DNA of 64,000 bases from Exiguobacterium aurantiacum DSM 6208 (GCF_000702585.1 NZ_JNIQ01000001.1:2175001-2239000), one strand, 5' to 3'. Shown: positions 18,572 through 28,257, numbered from the stretch's first letter. Translations and numbers: made by a program. Notes: generated from the sequence alone by a model not told the origin.

Positions 18572-19663
18572 TCAAGACGGTTGTTTCAGTTGGTAGACGA
18601 ACGCGAGTACTTCGGCGATCGCTTGATAAAATGACTCGTCGACGACTTCCCCGATCTCCATTTGCGCATACAAGGCGCGGGCGAGCGGTTTATTCTCGAC
18701 AATCGGGATTTTGTGCTCTTTTGCCACATCGCGAATGTGGAACGCGACGCGGTCGACTCCTTTGGCGACGACGAGCGGTGCGAAGTCTTTTTGGTCGTCG
18801 TAACGGATAACGACGGCAAAATGGGTCGGGTTCGTGATGACGACGTCGGCGTTTGGAATCTCTTGCATCATGCGGCGCATCGCCATCTCCCGCTGTTGTT
18901 GCTTGATTTTCGACTTGATGAGCGGGTCACCTTCACTGTTCTTATACTCATCTTTAATGTCTTGCTTGGACATCCGAATCGATTTTTCAAAGTCAAACCG
19001 TTGATAGAAAAAGTCGAACAGTGCGAGTGCGAGCAAAGCAACGCTCACCCAAAGTCCGAGCTCGATCGTGATGCTCGCGAGCGCGACGATCGATTCCCGG
19101 ACGTGTTCGACAGCCATACGGGACAGCTTGTCTTGGTTTTGCCAAAGGACGGTGACGGCGGTCGTCAGGATCATCAATAATTTGAATAAGGACTTTAAAA
19201 ATTCGACGACCGCTTTCATGCTGACAATCCGTTTGACCCCTTTGAGCGGGTCGATTCGTTCGAGTTTCGGCTGAATCGCCTCCGTCGAGAAGAGCGGTCC
19301 AATCTGAAAGTAGTTGACCAAGACGCCGAACACGACCGCAACGATGAAGAATGGGGCCAGAATAAGCCCAACTCGGAACAACAAATAGACGAGCATACCG
19401 GCCATGCCGTTTGACAAGTCGGTCAATAAATAATTCGGTCCGAGCAAATCTTTCGTCAACGTGAACAGTTGTTTCCCGATGTACGGGCCGAGAAAAGAGA
19501 GCATGAGAAACATGGCGAACAAGGCAAACGCACCGGTCAAATCGGCTGATTTGGCGACTTGGCCCTTCTTCCGTGAGTCTTGGCGTTTTCGCGGGGTCGC
19601 TTTTTCTGTTTTTTCTCCTGCAAAAAACTGAAGATCGACCGATAAAGGATATAGAGGCTTCAT
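18572..19663 (-). CDS. flhB: Flagellar export switch protein FlhB
   Basis: Export gate protein that switches secretion from rod/hook to filament substrates by self-cleavage. It is 363 residues with four membrane segments (about 40-220) and a cytoplasmic domain with the cleavage motif NPTH (in VVITNPTHFAVVIRYD, about residue 276). The N-terminal EKTEKATPRKRQDSRKKG is typical. A second, free-standing copy of the C-terminal fold lies at 44567-44842. Its ATG overlaps the fliR stop by 4 bases. Confidence 0.97.
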   Translation of the reverse strand: MKPLYPLSVDLQFFAGEKTEKATPRKRQDSRKKGQVAKSADLTGAFALFAMFLMLSFLGPYIGKQLFTLTKDLLGPNYLLTDLSNGMAGMLVYLLFRVGLILAPFFIVAVVFGVLVNYFQIGPLFSTEAIQPKLERIDPLKGVKRIVSMKAVVEFLKSLFKLLMILTTAVTVLWQNQDKLSRMAVEHVRESIVALASITIELGLWVSVALLALALFDFFYQRFDFEKSIRMSKQDIKDEYKNSEGDPLIKSKIKQQQREMAMRRMMQEIPNADVVITNPTHFAVVIRYDDQKDFAPLVVAKGVDRVAFHIRDVAKEHKIPIVENKPLARALYAQMEIGEVVDESFYQAIAEVLAFVYQLKQPS

Positions 19664-20430
19664 GAAACGTCTCCTAACAGCGTCATAAAATCACGCAACA
19701 CGTCTTGCAACAATGGGATGAACTGGCTGATGCCATTCAACGTCAGACCCATCATGACGACCATGACCGAGAACCCGGCGATGAGTTTGAATGAAAAACC
19801 GATCGCGAAGATGTTGAACTGTGGCGCCGATTTTGCTAAAAACCCTAGCGCCAAGTCGACGAGCAGTAACGACGCCATCATCGGCAGGGCGAGCTGTAAG
19901 GCGACGAGCATCGTCATCGTGACGACTTTTACCGCCATCATGAGTGACGCTTCGGTGAAATTGATCATCGGTTGACCGGGTGGATAAATTTGAAAACTAT
20001 AATAAATCCCGTCGATGAGCAGTAAATGCATATTCGTCGACAGCATGATGAACAGCGTGAAAATATAGTAAAACCGTCCAATGAGCGGAGATTGTCCGCC
20101 AAACATCGGGTCGTACGCCGAAGCCATCGCCAAACCTAACTGAAGGTCGATGACACCGCCGGCGATTTGCGGGGCGAAGAACAATATATTGATCAAAATG
20201 CCGAGCAATAGCCCGATGAGCACTTCATACAATACTTGCACGATGAACGCCTCGCTCATTTGAATCGGTTCCGTCACCGTGAACATCGCATAATAAGCGA
20301 GTAACGCGCTGAACGCGACGCGGTGCATGACCGGTAGCTGGCGTGACGAGAAGAGCGGCACGCTGACGAAAAAACCGGAAAGCCGCGCGAACGTCAAACC
20401 GTAAAGACTGATGAAGTCGACCGCATTCAT
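19660..20430 (-). CDS. fliR: Flagellar export gate protein FliR
   Basis: Polytopic membrane protein of the FliPQR export channel, 256 residues with about six hydrophobic segments. The N-terminal FARLSGFFVSVPLFSSRQLP and the GLAMASAYDPMFGGQSPLIG stretch (landmark GQSPLIGRF) fit the family. It overlaps fliQ upstream and flhB downstream by 4 bases each, so fliQ-fliR-flhB are translationally linked. Confidence 0.95.
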   Translation of the reverse strand: MNAVDFISLYGLTFARLSGFFVSVPLFSSRQLPVMHRVAFSALLAYYAMFTVTEPIQMSEAFIVQVLYEVLIGLLLGILINILFFAPQIAGGVIDLQLGLAMASAYDPMFGGQSPLIGRFYYIFTLFIMLSTNMHLLLIDGIYYSFQIYPPGQPMINFTEASLMMAVKVVTMTMLVALQLALPMMASLLLVDLALGFLAKSAPQFNIFAIGFSFKLIAGFSVMVVMMGLTLNGISQFIPLLQDVLRDFMTLLGDVS

Positions 20431-20699
20431 TTCGAGGCAACCTCGACCATCAGTTCAAAGATCATCCGGGTGAACCCCTCGATTTGTTGCAACATCCAAG
20501 GACCGAAGACGACGAGCCCGATAAAGACCGAAACGATCTTTGGGACGAAAGAGAGCGTCTGCTCTTGAATTTGTGTCGTCGCCTGTAATATCGAAATGAC
20601 GAGACCGACGACGAGGGAGATGAGCAGTAGCGGCATCGCAATCTTGAGCAATGTCCACACACTCTCTGTCGCCAAATAAATGACCATTTCCTGCGTCAT
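20427..20699 (-). CDS. fliQ: Flagellar export gate protein FliQ
   Basis: Small (90 residues) two-helix membrane protein of the FliPQR channel. The two hydrophobic segments cover about 15-40 and 50-70, with QATTQIQEQTLSFVPKI between them, which is the family signature. It lies 11 bases after fliP and overlaps fliR by 4 bases. Confidence 0.96.
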   Translation of the reverse strand: MTQEMVIYLATESVWTLLKIAMPLLLISLVVGLVISILQATTQIQEQTLSFVPKIVSVFIGLVVFGPWMLQQIEGFTRMIFELMVEVASK

Positions 20700-20710
20700 A
20701 ATCGTTCCTC

Positions 20711-21376
20711 CTACATACTTCTAAGCAGTGACTCCACGATCAAATGCCACCCATCCACTAATACGAACAACAACAGTTTGAACGGTAAGGCAATCATGAC
20801 CGGCGGGAGCATCATCATCCCCATCGACATGAGCACACTCGCCACGACCATATCGATGATCAAAAACGGCAAGAAAATCATGAACCCGATTTGAAACGCC
20901 GTCTTCAGCTCGCTGATGGCGTAAGCTGGCACCATTGCGAGGAGCGGCACGTCTTCAATCGACTCCGGTTGCTCATAGTTGCCGTACTTGATGAACAGTT
21001 GCAAGTCTTCTTGGCGCGTATATTTTGCCATGAATCGTTTCATCGTATTGCTCGCCTCTTCGAACGCCTCGTCTTGACTGATCTGGTCGTCCATGTAAGG
21101 CGTGAGTGCCTTCTCATTCAAGTCGGACAATACCGGTGACATGACGAACAATGTGATGAACAGCGCGAGGCCGATAATGAGCTGGTTCGGCGGCGTTTGT
21201 TGCGTCCCGAGTGCCGGGCGTATGAATGACAACACGACGACGACACGCGTGAAGCACGTCATCAAAATCAAGAACGACGGAGCGAGCGTGAGCAGCGTCA
21301 ACACGACGAGCAACTTGATCGACGTCGACGTACTGTCCGGTGTTTCTAAGTTGATCAATTGTTCAATCGTCGTCAT
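20711..21376 (-). CDS. fliP: Flagellar export gate protein FliP
   Basis: Core of the flagellar export channel, 221 residues. Membrane segments flank a soluble middle region; landmarks include LMTCFTRVVVVLSFIRPALG, QTPPNQLIIGLALFLT-like sequence and the C-terminal GMMMLPPVMIALPFKLLLFV. It overlaps fliO by 4 bases at its start. Confidence 0.97.
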   Translation of the reverse strand: MTTIEQLINLETPDSTSTSIKLLVVLTLLTLAPSFLILMTCFTRVVVVLSFIRPALGTQQTPPNQLIIGLALFITLFVMSPVLSDLNEKALTPYMDDQISQDEAFEEASNTMKRFMAKYTRQEDLQLFIKYGNYEQPESIEDVPLLAMVPAYAISELKTAFQIGFMIFLPFLIIDMVVASVLMSMGMMMLPPVMIALPFKLLLFVLVDGWHLIVESLLRSM

Positions 21377-21870
21377 TGATTCTTCCTCGCTTGTTCAATC
21401 TGGGACAACTGTTGTTTAAACGTATCTAAAAATGCGGAGCCGTTCGAACCGGTCACCGGTAAATTTTCAGTCACTTCCTCATCAAGCGTGTCTGACTCGA
21501 CACGATCAATCAATTGAATCGATTCCCCGACACCGAGCACATACACTTGGTCGCCGAGTTTGACGAGTTGGACCGAACGATCTTTCCCGAGCGGTACACC
21601 GCCTAAATGTTTCATATGTTGGGCCGTCTTCACCCCTTGCGTCCGAGCGCTCAACCAGCGCATCAAGACGATAAAACCACCGATAACGACGACGAGGCTG
21701 AGAATAACCTTCACTAGCGTGCCAATCGTCGAAACGGTAGTCGACTCCGTTTTCGGGGTCTCTGTCTGCTCTTGCTGTTGCTCGAACTGCTTCTCGACGG
21801 TGGCGGCCTCAACCGTGGCCGGCCCATACAGACCGACCACGAGAAGGATAATCAACCACCACTTGTTCAT
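21373..21870 (-). CDS. fliO: Flagellar biosynthetic protein FliO (FliZ)
   Basis: Assembly factor that helps FliP form its ring. It is 165 residues with an N-terminal signal-like segment ending near ATVEA, a Gln/Thr-rich extracytoplasmic stretch, a membrane segment at about 50-70 (VILSLVVVIGGFIVLMRWL) and a cytoplasmic domain with LGKDRSVQLVKLGDQVYVLG, the FliO hallmark. It overlaps cheY and fliP by 4 bases each. Confidence 0.92.
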   Translation of the reverse strand: MNKWWLIILLVVGLYGPATVEAATVEKQFEQQQEQTETPKTESTTVSTIGTLVKVILSLVVVIGGFIVLMRWLSARTQGVKTAQHMKHLGGVPLGKDRSVQLVKLGDQVYVLGVGESIQLIDRVESDTLDEEVTENLPVTGSNGSAFLDTFKQQLSQIEQARKNQ

Positions 21871-22232
21871 TGTGCGACCGTTTTAGAGACTGCTTCGATG
21901 ACACGTTCCGCGTTGAACGGCTTCACGATGAAATCTTTCGCTCCAGCTTGAATCGCATCGATGACCATCGCTTGCTGGCCCATCGCCGAACACATGATCA
22001 CTTTCGCGTTCGAATCGAAACCGCGAATCTCTTTAAGTGCCGCGAGTCCGTCCATCTCAGGCATCGTGATATCAAGCGTGACGAGGTCAGGCGTCAATTC
22101 GCGATACTTCGCGACCGCGTCTACACCGTTCTCCGCCTCACCGACGACTTCAAACCCGTTCTTCGTTAAAATATCTTTGATCATCATGCGCATGAACGCC
22201 GCATCGTCTACCACTAAAATTTTTGCACTCAT
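21867..22232 (-). CDS. cheY: Chemotaxis response regulator CheY
   Basis: Single receiver domain (121 residues) that binds FliM and FliY when phosphorylated. The acidic pair D9/D10, phosphoacceptor D54 (LVTLDITMPEMDG) and the lysine in DFIVKPF are all in place. It lies between fliY and fliO inside the motor genes, as in Bacillus, where CheY-P promotes counter-clockwise runs. It overlaps fliO by 4 bases. Confidence 0.97.
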   Translation of the reverse strand: MSAKILVVDDAAFMRMMIKDILTKNGFEVVGEAENGVDAVAKYRELTPDLVTLDITMPEMDGLAALKEIRGFDSNAKVIMCSAMGQQAMVIDAIQAGAKDFIVKPFNAERVIEAVSKTVAQ

Positions 22233-22244
22233 TGTTCTTCCTCC

Positions 22245-23351
22245 TTAAACGATTCCAATCCGCTCGTGCGGTTGAATGATTTCTGTCACGCGTACCCCGA
22301 AGTTTTCTTCGATGACGACGACTTCGCCGCGGGCAATGCGTTGTTGGTTCACATATATATCGACAGGTTCCCCTGCCAACTTATCTAGTTCGATGATCGA
22401 CCCTTGCGACAATTCGAGTACTTCTCGTACCGAACGTTTCGTCCGGCCGAGTTCGACCGTCACGTTGAGCGGGACGTCGTAGAGCAAGCCTAAGTTTGCC
22501 GGCACCGGGTCATAAGAACTCGGGGCGTGGAGCGGCATGAATTCCGCTTGGCTAACCGCCACTTCAGGCGTTGCTTTCGTCTCCGGACGCGGTGCCGTAG
22601 CGACCGGTCTGGCCGGTTCCGGTTGTTTTGTCGGTTCCGGTTGTTTCGGTGAGACAGGCGCCGGCTGAGGCGACGTGGCCGCCATCAGTTCGTTGACGAG
22701 TTGCTTTCCGAATTCGATTGGGGCGATTTGAACGATTTTTGAGTCAATCAACGTCCCGACTTTCAAGTTGAACTCGATGAGCACCATCGTCTCCCACAGT
22801 TCGAGCCGATCGATGATCGTCTGCGTTTTTGTCGCGTCGAACACTTCGACGTGCGGCGGTGAGATATCGATTTTTTTCGAGAAGACGGTCGACAACGACG
22901 TCGCTGCCGCCCCCATCATTTGGTTCATCGCCTCTTGGACGGCTGAAAGACGGATCTCGTCAAGTCCTTCCGCATCGACGCCGATACCGGTCCCACCGAG
23001 CATCAAGTCGGAGATGATGGCTGCGTCTTCTCGCGTCAACACGAGCACGTTCTCTCCTTTCAATCCTTCGGTGTAACCGACACGAAGCGCGACGTGCGGC
23101 GTCGGATAACGCTCGCGTAACGCCTCGATTTTCACTTCACTGACGACCGGCGTCGTGATCTCGACTTTCTGTTGCAACAGTGTCGATAACGCCGTCGCCG
23201 AGTTTCCGAACGAGATATTCCCGATTTCGCCGAGCGCGTCGCTTTCCATCGAGTCTAAATGTTCTTCTTGTGCTACTTCTTGCGGTGCCGAGTTGTCGCT
23301 CGTCCCTCGTAATAACGCGTCGATTTCATCTTGTGACAACATCTCACTCAT
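22245..23351 (-). CDS. fliY: C-ring switch protein and CheY-P phosphatase FliY
   Basis: Gram-positive FliN-type switch protein, 368 residues. The N terminus carries a CheY-binding motif (SQDEIDALLRG). The middle CheC-like domain has both phosphatase signatures, ESDALGEIGN near residue 38 and SAVQEAMN near residue 130. A Pro/Glu-rich linker (about 225-265) leads to the FliN domain at the C terminus (GQSIIELDKLAGEPVDIYVN region; landmark LDKLAGEPVDIYVN). Its ATG overlaps the fliM stop by 4 bases. Confidence 0.95.
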   Translation of the reverse strand: MSEMLSQDEIDALLRGTSDNSAPQEVAQEEHLDSMESDALGEIGNISFGNSATALSTLLQQKVEITTPVVSEVKIEALRERYPTPHVALRVGYTEGLKGENVLVLTREDAAIISDLMLGGTGIGVDAEGLDEIRLSAVQEAMNQMMGAAATSLSTVFSKKIDISPPHVEVFDATKTQTIIDRLELWETMVLIEFNLKVGTLIDSKIVQIAPIEFGKQLVNELMAATSPQPAPVSPKQPEPTKQPEPARPVATAPRPETKATPEVAVSQAEFMPLHAPSSYDPVPANLGLLYDVPLNVTVELGRTKRSVREVLELSQGSIIELDKLAGEPVDIYVNQQRIARGEVVVIEENFGVRVTEIIQPHERIGIV

Positions 23352-24337
23352 TGCTCTTCCTCCTTCACCCGGTGTAATACTTGGACCGCCATCCGTTTCC
23401 CGCTCACACCGACTTGCCCTCTAAACACTTTATTTTCCCCTATCATGACCGACAGCGGTTCTTTCACTAACTGATCGAGCGTCAAGCAGTCACCCACTTC
23501 TAAATGCAACAAGTCTCCGAACGTGATCGTCGTCTCACCGAGTAAAGAGACGACCTCGACCGACGAATTCATCAATTGAGCTTTGAGCGGTTCTTTACTG
23601 CTTCCGGTCGCGTTGCGCCGGTTCGCCTCTTGCATCCAATAATGACTCGACAGCTTCGAGAGGACCGGTTCGATCGTGACGAACGGCAGGCAGACGTTAA
23701 TCGTCCCGCTCACTTCACCGATCGTCACCCCGATCGAAACGAGAACGACCGTCTCGTTCGGTGACACAAGCTGAAGAAACTGGGGATTCACTTCGACGGC
23801 CGTCATCTCGGACTTCACTTCCGCGATCGACTCCCAGGCGTCTCCGTACGAGGAAAACGCACGTTTGTAAAGTTGTGTCAAAATCCGCATCTCGATTTCG
23901 GTGAAACTGTCGACTTTCTCGATTTCCACTCCCGGTCCGCCGAGCAGACGATCGAGCATCGCGTAAGAGATGTTCGGGTTGACTTCAATGATGAAACGAC
24001 CGTTAAGTGGCGGTGCTTCGATCAAATTGATCATCGTCATGCTCGGGATGGAATGAATGAACTCGTCATACGGCAGCTGTTCGACCGAATTGACGGTGAA
24101 CTGGACGTACGTACGGAGTTGCGCCGAGAAAAATGTCGTCAACATCCGTGTGAAATGCTCATGGATGCGGGTGAGGCTGCGGATCTGGTCTTTCGAGAAA
24201 CGGACGGCCCGTTTGAAATCGTATTGCCGGACTTTCCGTTCTTCTTCTTGGGCCAAAAACGAATCCGCCTCGACGTCTCCGCTACTTAGCGCTGATAACA
24301 GGGCATCAATTTCTTGTTGAGACAGTACTTCTCCCAT
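23348..24337 (-). CDS. fliM: Flagellar motor switch protein FliM
   Basis: C-ring protein that binds CheY-P and sets rotation direction, 329 residues. The N-terminal CheY-binding peptide is LSQQEIDALLSAL, the middle CheC-like domain shows the DEFIHSIPSMTMINL region without phosphatase residues, and the C-terminal domain is FliN-like. It lies 9 bases after fliL and overlaps fliY by 4 bases. Confidence 0.96.
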   Translation of the reverse strand: MGEVLSQQEIDALLSALSSGDVEADSFLAQEEERKVRQYDFKRAVRFSKDQIRSLTRIHEHFTRMLTTFFSAQLRTYVQFTVNSVEQLPYDEFIHSIPSMTMINLIEAPPLNGRFIIEVNPNISYAMLDRLLGGPGVEIEKVDSFTEIEMRILTQLYKRAFSSYGDAWESIAEVKSEMTAVEVNPQFLQLVSPNETVVLVSIGVTIGEVSGTINVCLPFVTIEPVLSKLSSHYWMQEANRRNATGSSKEPLKAQLMNSSVEVVSLLGETTITFGDLLHLEVGDCLTLDQLVKEPLSVMIGENKVFRGQVGVSGKRMAVQVLHRVKEEEQ

Positions 24338-24346
24338 GATGCCACC

Positions 24347-24796
24347 TCACTGTATGATTTTCTTCGTCATGTAGACGCGCTGAACCTCACCTTTTTCAAG
24401 CAGGCCGTTCAATTGTTCGCGCAGCGACTGTTCAAACTTTTGCATATCTTCTTTCGTTGTGAGCTGTGCTTTCGTCATTCCGGCCAAATCACCAAGGATG
24501 ACGTTGTGCACTTGGAACTTCCGTAGCTCAAGGTCTTCTCTCGTCTCGGCAGAGTCTGTGACGACCGTGAACTGGACGTTGATGAAGCGTTCATCTTGAA
24601 TGTTCGTCGTCATGTCATCCGTCGTGAAGCTCCGTTCGGCCAACTCTACGGCCGTGACCGGTTTCGTCTTGGCCGTCACGTTGTCGCCGAACAAATATTT
24701 ATAAGTCATAAACCCGGCTCCCCCCATGACGAGCAGGACGACGAGCAGGATGAGCACCATCTTCATGGCGCCGCCTTTTTGTTTTTCTTCACTCAT
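24347..24796 (-). CDS. fliL: Flagellar basal-body stator-associated protein FliL
   Basis: Single-pass membrane protein that supports the stator ring. I start at the ATG at 24796 (149 residues); a GTG three codons upstream is part of the AAGAGGTG ribosome site. A membrane segment (about 12-33, VLILLVVLLVMGGAGFM) is followed by the conserved extracytoplasmic domain with DERFINVQFTVVTD and LRKFQVHNVIL. It overlaps swrD by 8 bases. Confidence 0.92.
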   Translation of the reverse strand: MSEEKQKGGAMKMVLILLVVLLVMGGAGFMTYKYLFGDNVTAKTKPVTAVELAERSFTTDDMTTNIQDERFINVQFTVVTDSAETREDLELRKFQVHNVILGDLAGMTKAQLTTKEDMQKFEQSLREQLNGLLEKGEVQRVYMTKKIIQ

Positions 24797-25007
24797 CTTC
24801 TTCACCTCTTGTGACTATCGTTCCAACCAGACCGATCGTACGGTAAAATGCCGTCGTCCGGTCGATGACGTCTTGCTTCGTTTCTTTGACGATGTACGTC
24901 TTGCCGTTAAACAAGTGGATAATCGTGTCCGGCTCCGCCTTGACCGTCTCAATGAACAAGGCGTTCAACACGAACGCATCACCGCGTAGGCCCGTGACGC
25001 GAATCAT
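24789..25007 (-). CDS. swrD: FlbD/SwrD family flagellar protein
   Basis: A 72-residue FlbD-family protein starting MIRVTGLRGDAFVLNALFIE. In Bacillus the equivalent gene between flgE and fliL (swrD/ylzI) raises motor torque and is needed for swarming. Its ATG shares one base with the flgE stop (TGATG at 25007), and its end overlaps fliL. I see no membrane segment. Confidence 0.88.
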   Translation of the reverse strand: MIRVTGLRGDAFVLNALFIETVKAEPDTIIHLFNGKTYIVKETKQDVIDRTTAFYRTIGLVGTIVTRGEEDE

Positions 25008-25798
25008 CAGCGTTTCAAGTTGACGAGTTCTTGTAAAATCTCGTCCGATGTCGTGATGATACGGGTGTTCGCTTGGAATCCACGTTGCGCGACAATCATT
25101 TCGGTGAACTCTTCAGACAAGTCGACGTTCGACATCTCGAGCGCGCCGGAGACGAGCTCACCTCGACCTTGTTGCCCCGGAATACCTGGGTTTGGGTTGC
25201 CTGAGTTTTGTGATTGGATGAAGTTATTCGCACCGACTTTTGAAAGACCAGCGTTGTTGGCGAACGTGACGACTTGAATTTGGCCGACCGTCGTCGACGC
25301 ACCGGCGTCGTTGACGTAACTCACTTGACCGTCTTTCCCAATCGATAGTGATTTCGCCCCAGGCGGGATGGTGATTTTTTGTCCGGTCGTGCTGAGCAAG
25401 TAGGAACCATCGCCGTTGACGATGTCGCCGGCGTTGTCCGTATAGAAGTTACCGGCACGTGTATATTGCGTTTGTCCGTTCACGTTGAGTGCGAAGAACC
25501 CTTCGCCTGAAATCCCGACGTCGAGGGCGCGACCTGTATTTTGCATCGCACCTTGGTTGTAGACGTTATCGACGGTCGCCATCGTGCCCCCGAGTCCGAC
25601 TTCTTTCGGGTTGACCCCACCGCTGACCGCGTTGGCGGCGGTGGCGCTGCCGACTTGTTGGCTGACGAGGTCCTTGAACGTGACACGACCTTTTTTGTAG
25701 CCGAACGTGTTAACGTTGGCGATGTTGTTCCCGATGACGTCAAGCTTGGACTGGAAGTTCTTAAGTCCACTGATTCCTGAGTACATTGCTCTTAACAT
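25007..25798 (-). CDS. flgE: Flagellar hook protein FlgE (FlgG-like)
   Basis: Hook-family rod/hook protein, 263 residues. The N-terminal MYSGISGLKNFQSKLDVIGN and NIANVNTFGYKK are the axial-protein signature; the C terminus has VAQRGFQANTRIITTSDEIL. The short length and its position after flgD match the gene that encodes the hook in Bacillus subtilis (once called flgG). FlgG (distal rod) is the alternative name by sequence alone. AGGAGG precedes the start. Confidence 0.88.
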   Translation of the reverse strand: MLRAMYSGISGLKNFQSKLDVIGNNIANVNTFGYKKGRVTFKDLVSQQVGSATAANAVSGGVNPKEVGLGGTMATVDNVYNQGAMQNTGRALDVGISGEGFFALNVNGQTQYTRAGNFYTDNAGDIVNGDGSYLLSTTGQKITIPPGAKSLSIGKDGQVSYVNDAGASTTVGQIQVVTFANNAGLSKVGANNFIQSQNSGNPNPGIPGQQGRGELVSGALEMSNVDLSEEFTEMIVAQRGFQANTRIITTSDEILQELVNLKR

Positions 25799-25809
25799 GG
25801 TAATTCCTC

Positions 25810-26244
25810 CTATGCTTGTTTGATGGACGTGATGTCGTATACGCTGACGGACGTGCCGTCTTCAAGGTCTGCCATATAACCGGCCTCGTCCGTTCTCGAA
25901 ATTGAGATGACACGAGCCGATCCTCTGATCGTCTCGGTGGCCGTCTCGGTCTTATAGTCGATCGTCTTGCCAATCATGTTGCTGAACTCGGAGATAGATG
26001 ACATATGACGGTCGACGAGCACCGAATCGAGCTGCTTCGAAATTGTCTGCATCTGCTCGAGTGAAGAGAACTGTGCCATCTGGGCGATAAACTCTCGGTC
26101 TTCCATCGGCGACATCGGATCTTGGTTCGCGAGCTGCGCGAGCAGCAATTTCAAGAACATGTTTTTGTCGTATTGATTCGTTGCTTTTGGGGCTGATTGA
26201 TCTGGCAACGAGAAATCATTCGTCTTCGGTTGGATGGTCGTCAT
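25810..26244 (-). CDS. flgD: Flagellar hook-capping protein FlgD
   Basis: Scaffold that caps the growing hook. The N-terminal conserved region ([35 protein letters not shown]) is clear. I start at the ATG at 26244, which has AAAGGAGA eight bases upstream, giving 144 residues; the protein lacks the longer C-terminal domains of Gram-negative FlgD, as in Bacillus. Its start lies inside the end of fliK (29-base overlap). Confidence 0.92.
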   Translation of the reverse strand: MTTIQPKTNDFSLPDQSAPKATNQYDKNMFLKLLLAQLANQDPMSPMEDREFIAQMAQFSSLEQMQTISKQLDSVLVDRHMSSISEFSNMIGKTIDYKTETATETIRGSARVISISRTDEAGYMADLEDGTSVSVYDITSIKQA

Positions 26245-27250
26245 CTTCTGACTCTCCTTTCGATGGTTCCTGCTGCTCCTGCTCTGCTTCTGACTGTTCC
26301 CCTGAGAACGTCGAAGATTTCGCATCGAGTGCCTGTTGCGTCAAGTTCAGTTCGACCCGAACGTTCGGCGAGAGCGGTTGGAGTGTTTGATGCAACTGCT
26401 GAAGTTGCGATTGGAGCAGTTGCTTCGCATCTTGGTTGCTCGCGAACAACTTCACGACGAGTTCACCGTTCGTCCGTTCGAGCTTCACGACAAGTTCTCC
26501 TAGTTGTTCCGGATAAAGCCGGACGGTGAATACTTTCGACCCATCCGCCCCGCTTTGGAACGGGGCCCGATGAAGCGCCGCTTCAATCCGGGCCTTCAAA
26601 TTTTCCGGAAGCGAGCTTTTCGAAGCGTACATGATTGTGTCCACATCGATTTGCGGTTTTGTCCAAGTTGTTCCTTTCGGGACCAACTCGATCGTCTCTT
26701 TCACGATCGACGTCCACGATGTTTCAACTTGTTTTGGAGCGGGTACTGTTTTAGGGGTCTGTCCTAACGTGCCGTTAAACTGCGTCACGATTTGTTGAAT
26801 GACACGGACGTTCGCTTCGAGCGCCCCTTTGTCCGCCTCGCCTTTTACGTCGCGTTCTTTCAACGTCGGTACCGGGACGAGCGTATTTGTCACGAGTGGT
26901 GCTTGGGCTTGTGCCTGCACGGCAAGTTCGTCCGTGACGACAGCTGTGCCAGCTTGGGACAACAAACCGGTATAAGCATCCATGAACTGACGATACGCAT
27001 CTTGCGGTAACGCTTTCAACCATTCGAGGCTCTCAGGCTTTTGAAGCCACTGTTCAAGTTCGTTTGACAATTGGTCGAGCGCAATCGTTTGTTTCGGCTC
27101 AGCGGGCTCCATTTCCGCTTCAGGCGTCTCGATGAACGTTCCGAGCATCGAAGACAGCAACTGTAAAAATTGACCGGTCGGGGAAGGCGTTGCTTCCCCG
27201 CCTTTTTGCGTCGTTCCTTGAACCGCTTGGGCGAGCAAGGCGATATTCAT
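26216..27250 (-). CDS. fliK: Flagellar hook-length control protein FliK
   Basis: Secreted ruler that measures the hook and triggers the FlhB switch. It is 344 residues from the ATG at 27250 ([12 protein letters not shown], with GAGGAGG upstream). Most of the protein is poorly conserved and Gln/Pro/Thr-rich; the C-terminal Flg_hook domain (about 255-330) is recognisable by [16 protein letters not shown]. The tail is very acidic. A distant relative of this C-terminal domain occurs in the protein at 44839-45681. Confidence 0.9.
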   Translation of the reverse strand: MNIALLAQAVQGTTQKGGEATPSPTGQFLQLLSSMLGTFIETPEAEMEPAEPKQTIALDQLSNELEQWLQKPESLEWLKALPQDAYRQFMDAYTGLLSQAGTAVVTDELAVQAQAQAPLVTNTLVPVPTLKERDVKGEADKGALEANVRVIQQIVTQFNGTLGQTPKTVPAPKQVETSWTSIVKETIELVPKGTTWTKPQIDVDTIMYASKSSLPENLKARIEAALHRAPFQSGADGSKVFTVRLYPEQLGELVVKLERTNGELVVKLFASNQDAKQLLQSQLQQLHQTLQPLSPNVRVELNLTQQALDAKSSTFSGEQSEAEQEQQEPSKGESEDDDHPTEDE

Positions 27251-27269
27251 GGTCGTGTCCTCCTCACGT

Positions 27270-27818
27270 CTACTGGAGCAACTGGGTGACAACGGCTGCC
27301 CGTTGCGCATCCATCCGCCCTAATATGTCGGCTTGTTGCTTTGGCGACAATTGTTTTAACAGATTGGCCACTTGCGGGCTTTCAAGCTCGTTCATGATGG
27401 CCGCCGCCTGTTTGGCCGACATTTCTTCATACACACGTGACACGTCCGAGGTCGTCTCTTCCGTTGCGGCCGCGGCGCTCAATTCGGTTAACAGACGGTC
27501 TCGCTCTTTGATGAGACGGGACACTTCCTCTTGGCGCGCCTTCACCTCATTCGTCAGCTCGACGTTCTCGCCGCGAAGTTTCTCGATTTCAGCGTTCGCG
27601 ACTTTCAAGCGATTCGACGCGTCCGAATCGATCCCCGTCACGTTGACGTTCTTCTCGACCGGGCGCTCTTCTTTGATTTCGAGGAACGGTACCGACATGA
27701 GCGGACGGTCCATCGCGTAGTTCATGACGACGATGCCTCCGACGAGTAGGAAAATCGCCGGGACGAGGACAAGAGCGACTAACAACTGCACCCCGCGCTT
27801 ATTGTTCTCTTTTTCCAT
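27270..27818 (-). CDS. ylxF: YlxF/MotE family flagellar protein
   Basis: A 182-residue membrane protein with an N-terminal membrane segment (about 12-32), a coiled coil (about 60-105) and a C-terminal MgtE-N-like helical repeat (SPKQQADILGRMDAQRAAVV). I start at the ATG at 27818, 4 bases after the fliJ stop; an earlier in-frame start lies in fliJ. The place between fliJ and fliK is conserved in Bacillales. Its exact role is not established; a chaperone role for stator or export parts is proposed for MotE relatives. Confidence 0.82.
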   Translation of the reverse strand: MEKENNKRGVQLLVALVLVPAIFLLVGGIVVMNYAMDRPLMSVPFLEIKEERPVEKNVNVTGIDSDASNRLKVANAEIEKLRGENVELTNEVKARQEEVSRLIKERDRLLTELSAAAATEETTSDVSRVYEEMSAKQAAAIMNELESPQVANLLKQLSPKQQADILGRMDAQRAAVVTQLLQ

Positions 27819-27822
27819 CAGC

Positions 27823-28257
27823 TTACTTCCCTTTCCCGTGATGAATGACTGCCAGTTCATCAATAAAGTGTTGCTCCGTCAATTTTGAAACAGCCACTTC
27901 GTGCTGGCTCGCTTTTTCATGGAGCGTCACGTACTTCTTCTCCTCGACGACTTTCCCGAGCAGTCGCTCTTGAGCCAAGTGATATCGATTACGTGACTGT
28001 TGGACGACGAGTTGTTGTGTCTCGATTTGTCGTTTCAATTGTTCGCGTGCTTTCTCACGATATTGAGACATGAGCAAATCGATGACACCTTCCTGTTCGT
28101 CTTGACTCTTCATGAGCGTCTCGTATGTCACGACGAGACGATACAGCTCCTCCATGTCGCCCTCAAGGCGCGCCTTGAGCCCTCTCACTTCGGTCGCCGT
28201 CTCTTCTTTCGCGTGTTCGGCGATCGGCATGATGCGTTCTAGTAATAACCTGTTCAT
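27823..28257 (-). CDS. fliJ: Flagellar export stalk protein FliJ
   Basis: Coiled-coil protein of 144 residues that forms the central stalk of the FliI ATPase ring. Nearly the whole sequence is charged helix with heptads and no globular domain. Sequence conservation of FliJ is low, so the call rests on length, coiled coil and its place directly after fliI, whose stop it overlaps by 4 bases. Confidence 0.85.
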   Translation of the reverse strand: MNRLLLERIMPIAEHAKEETATEVRGLKARLEGDMEELYRLVVTYETLMKSQDEQEGVIDLLMSQYREKAREQLKRQIETQQLVVQQSRNRYHLAQERLLGKVVEEKKYVTLHEKASQHEVAVSKLTEQHFIDELAVIHHGKGK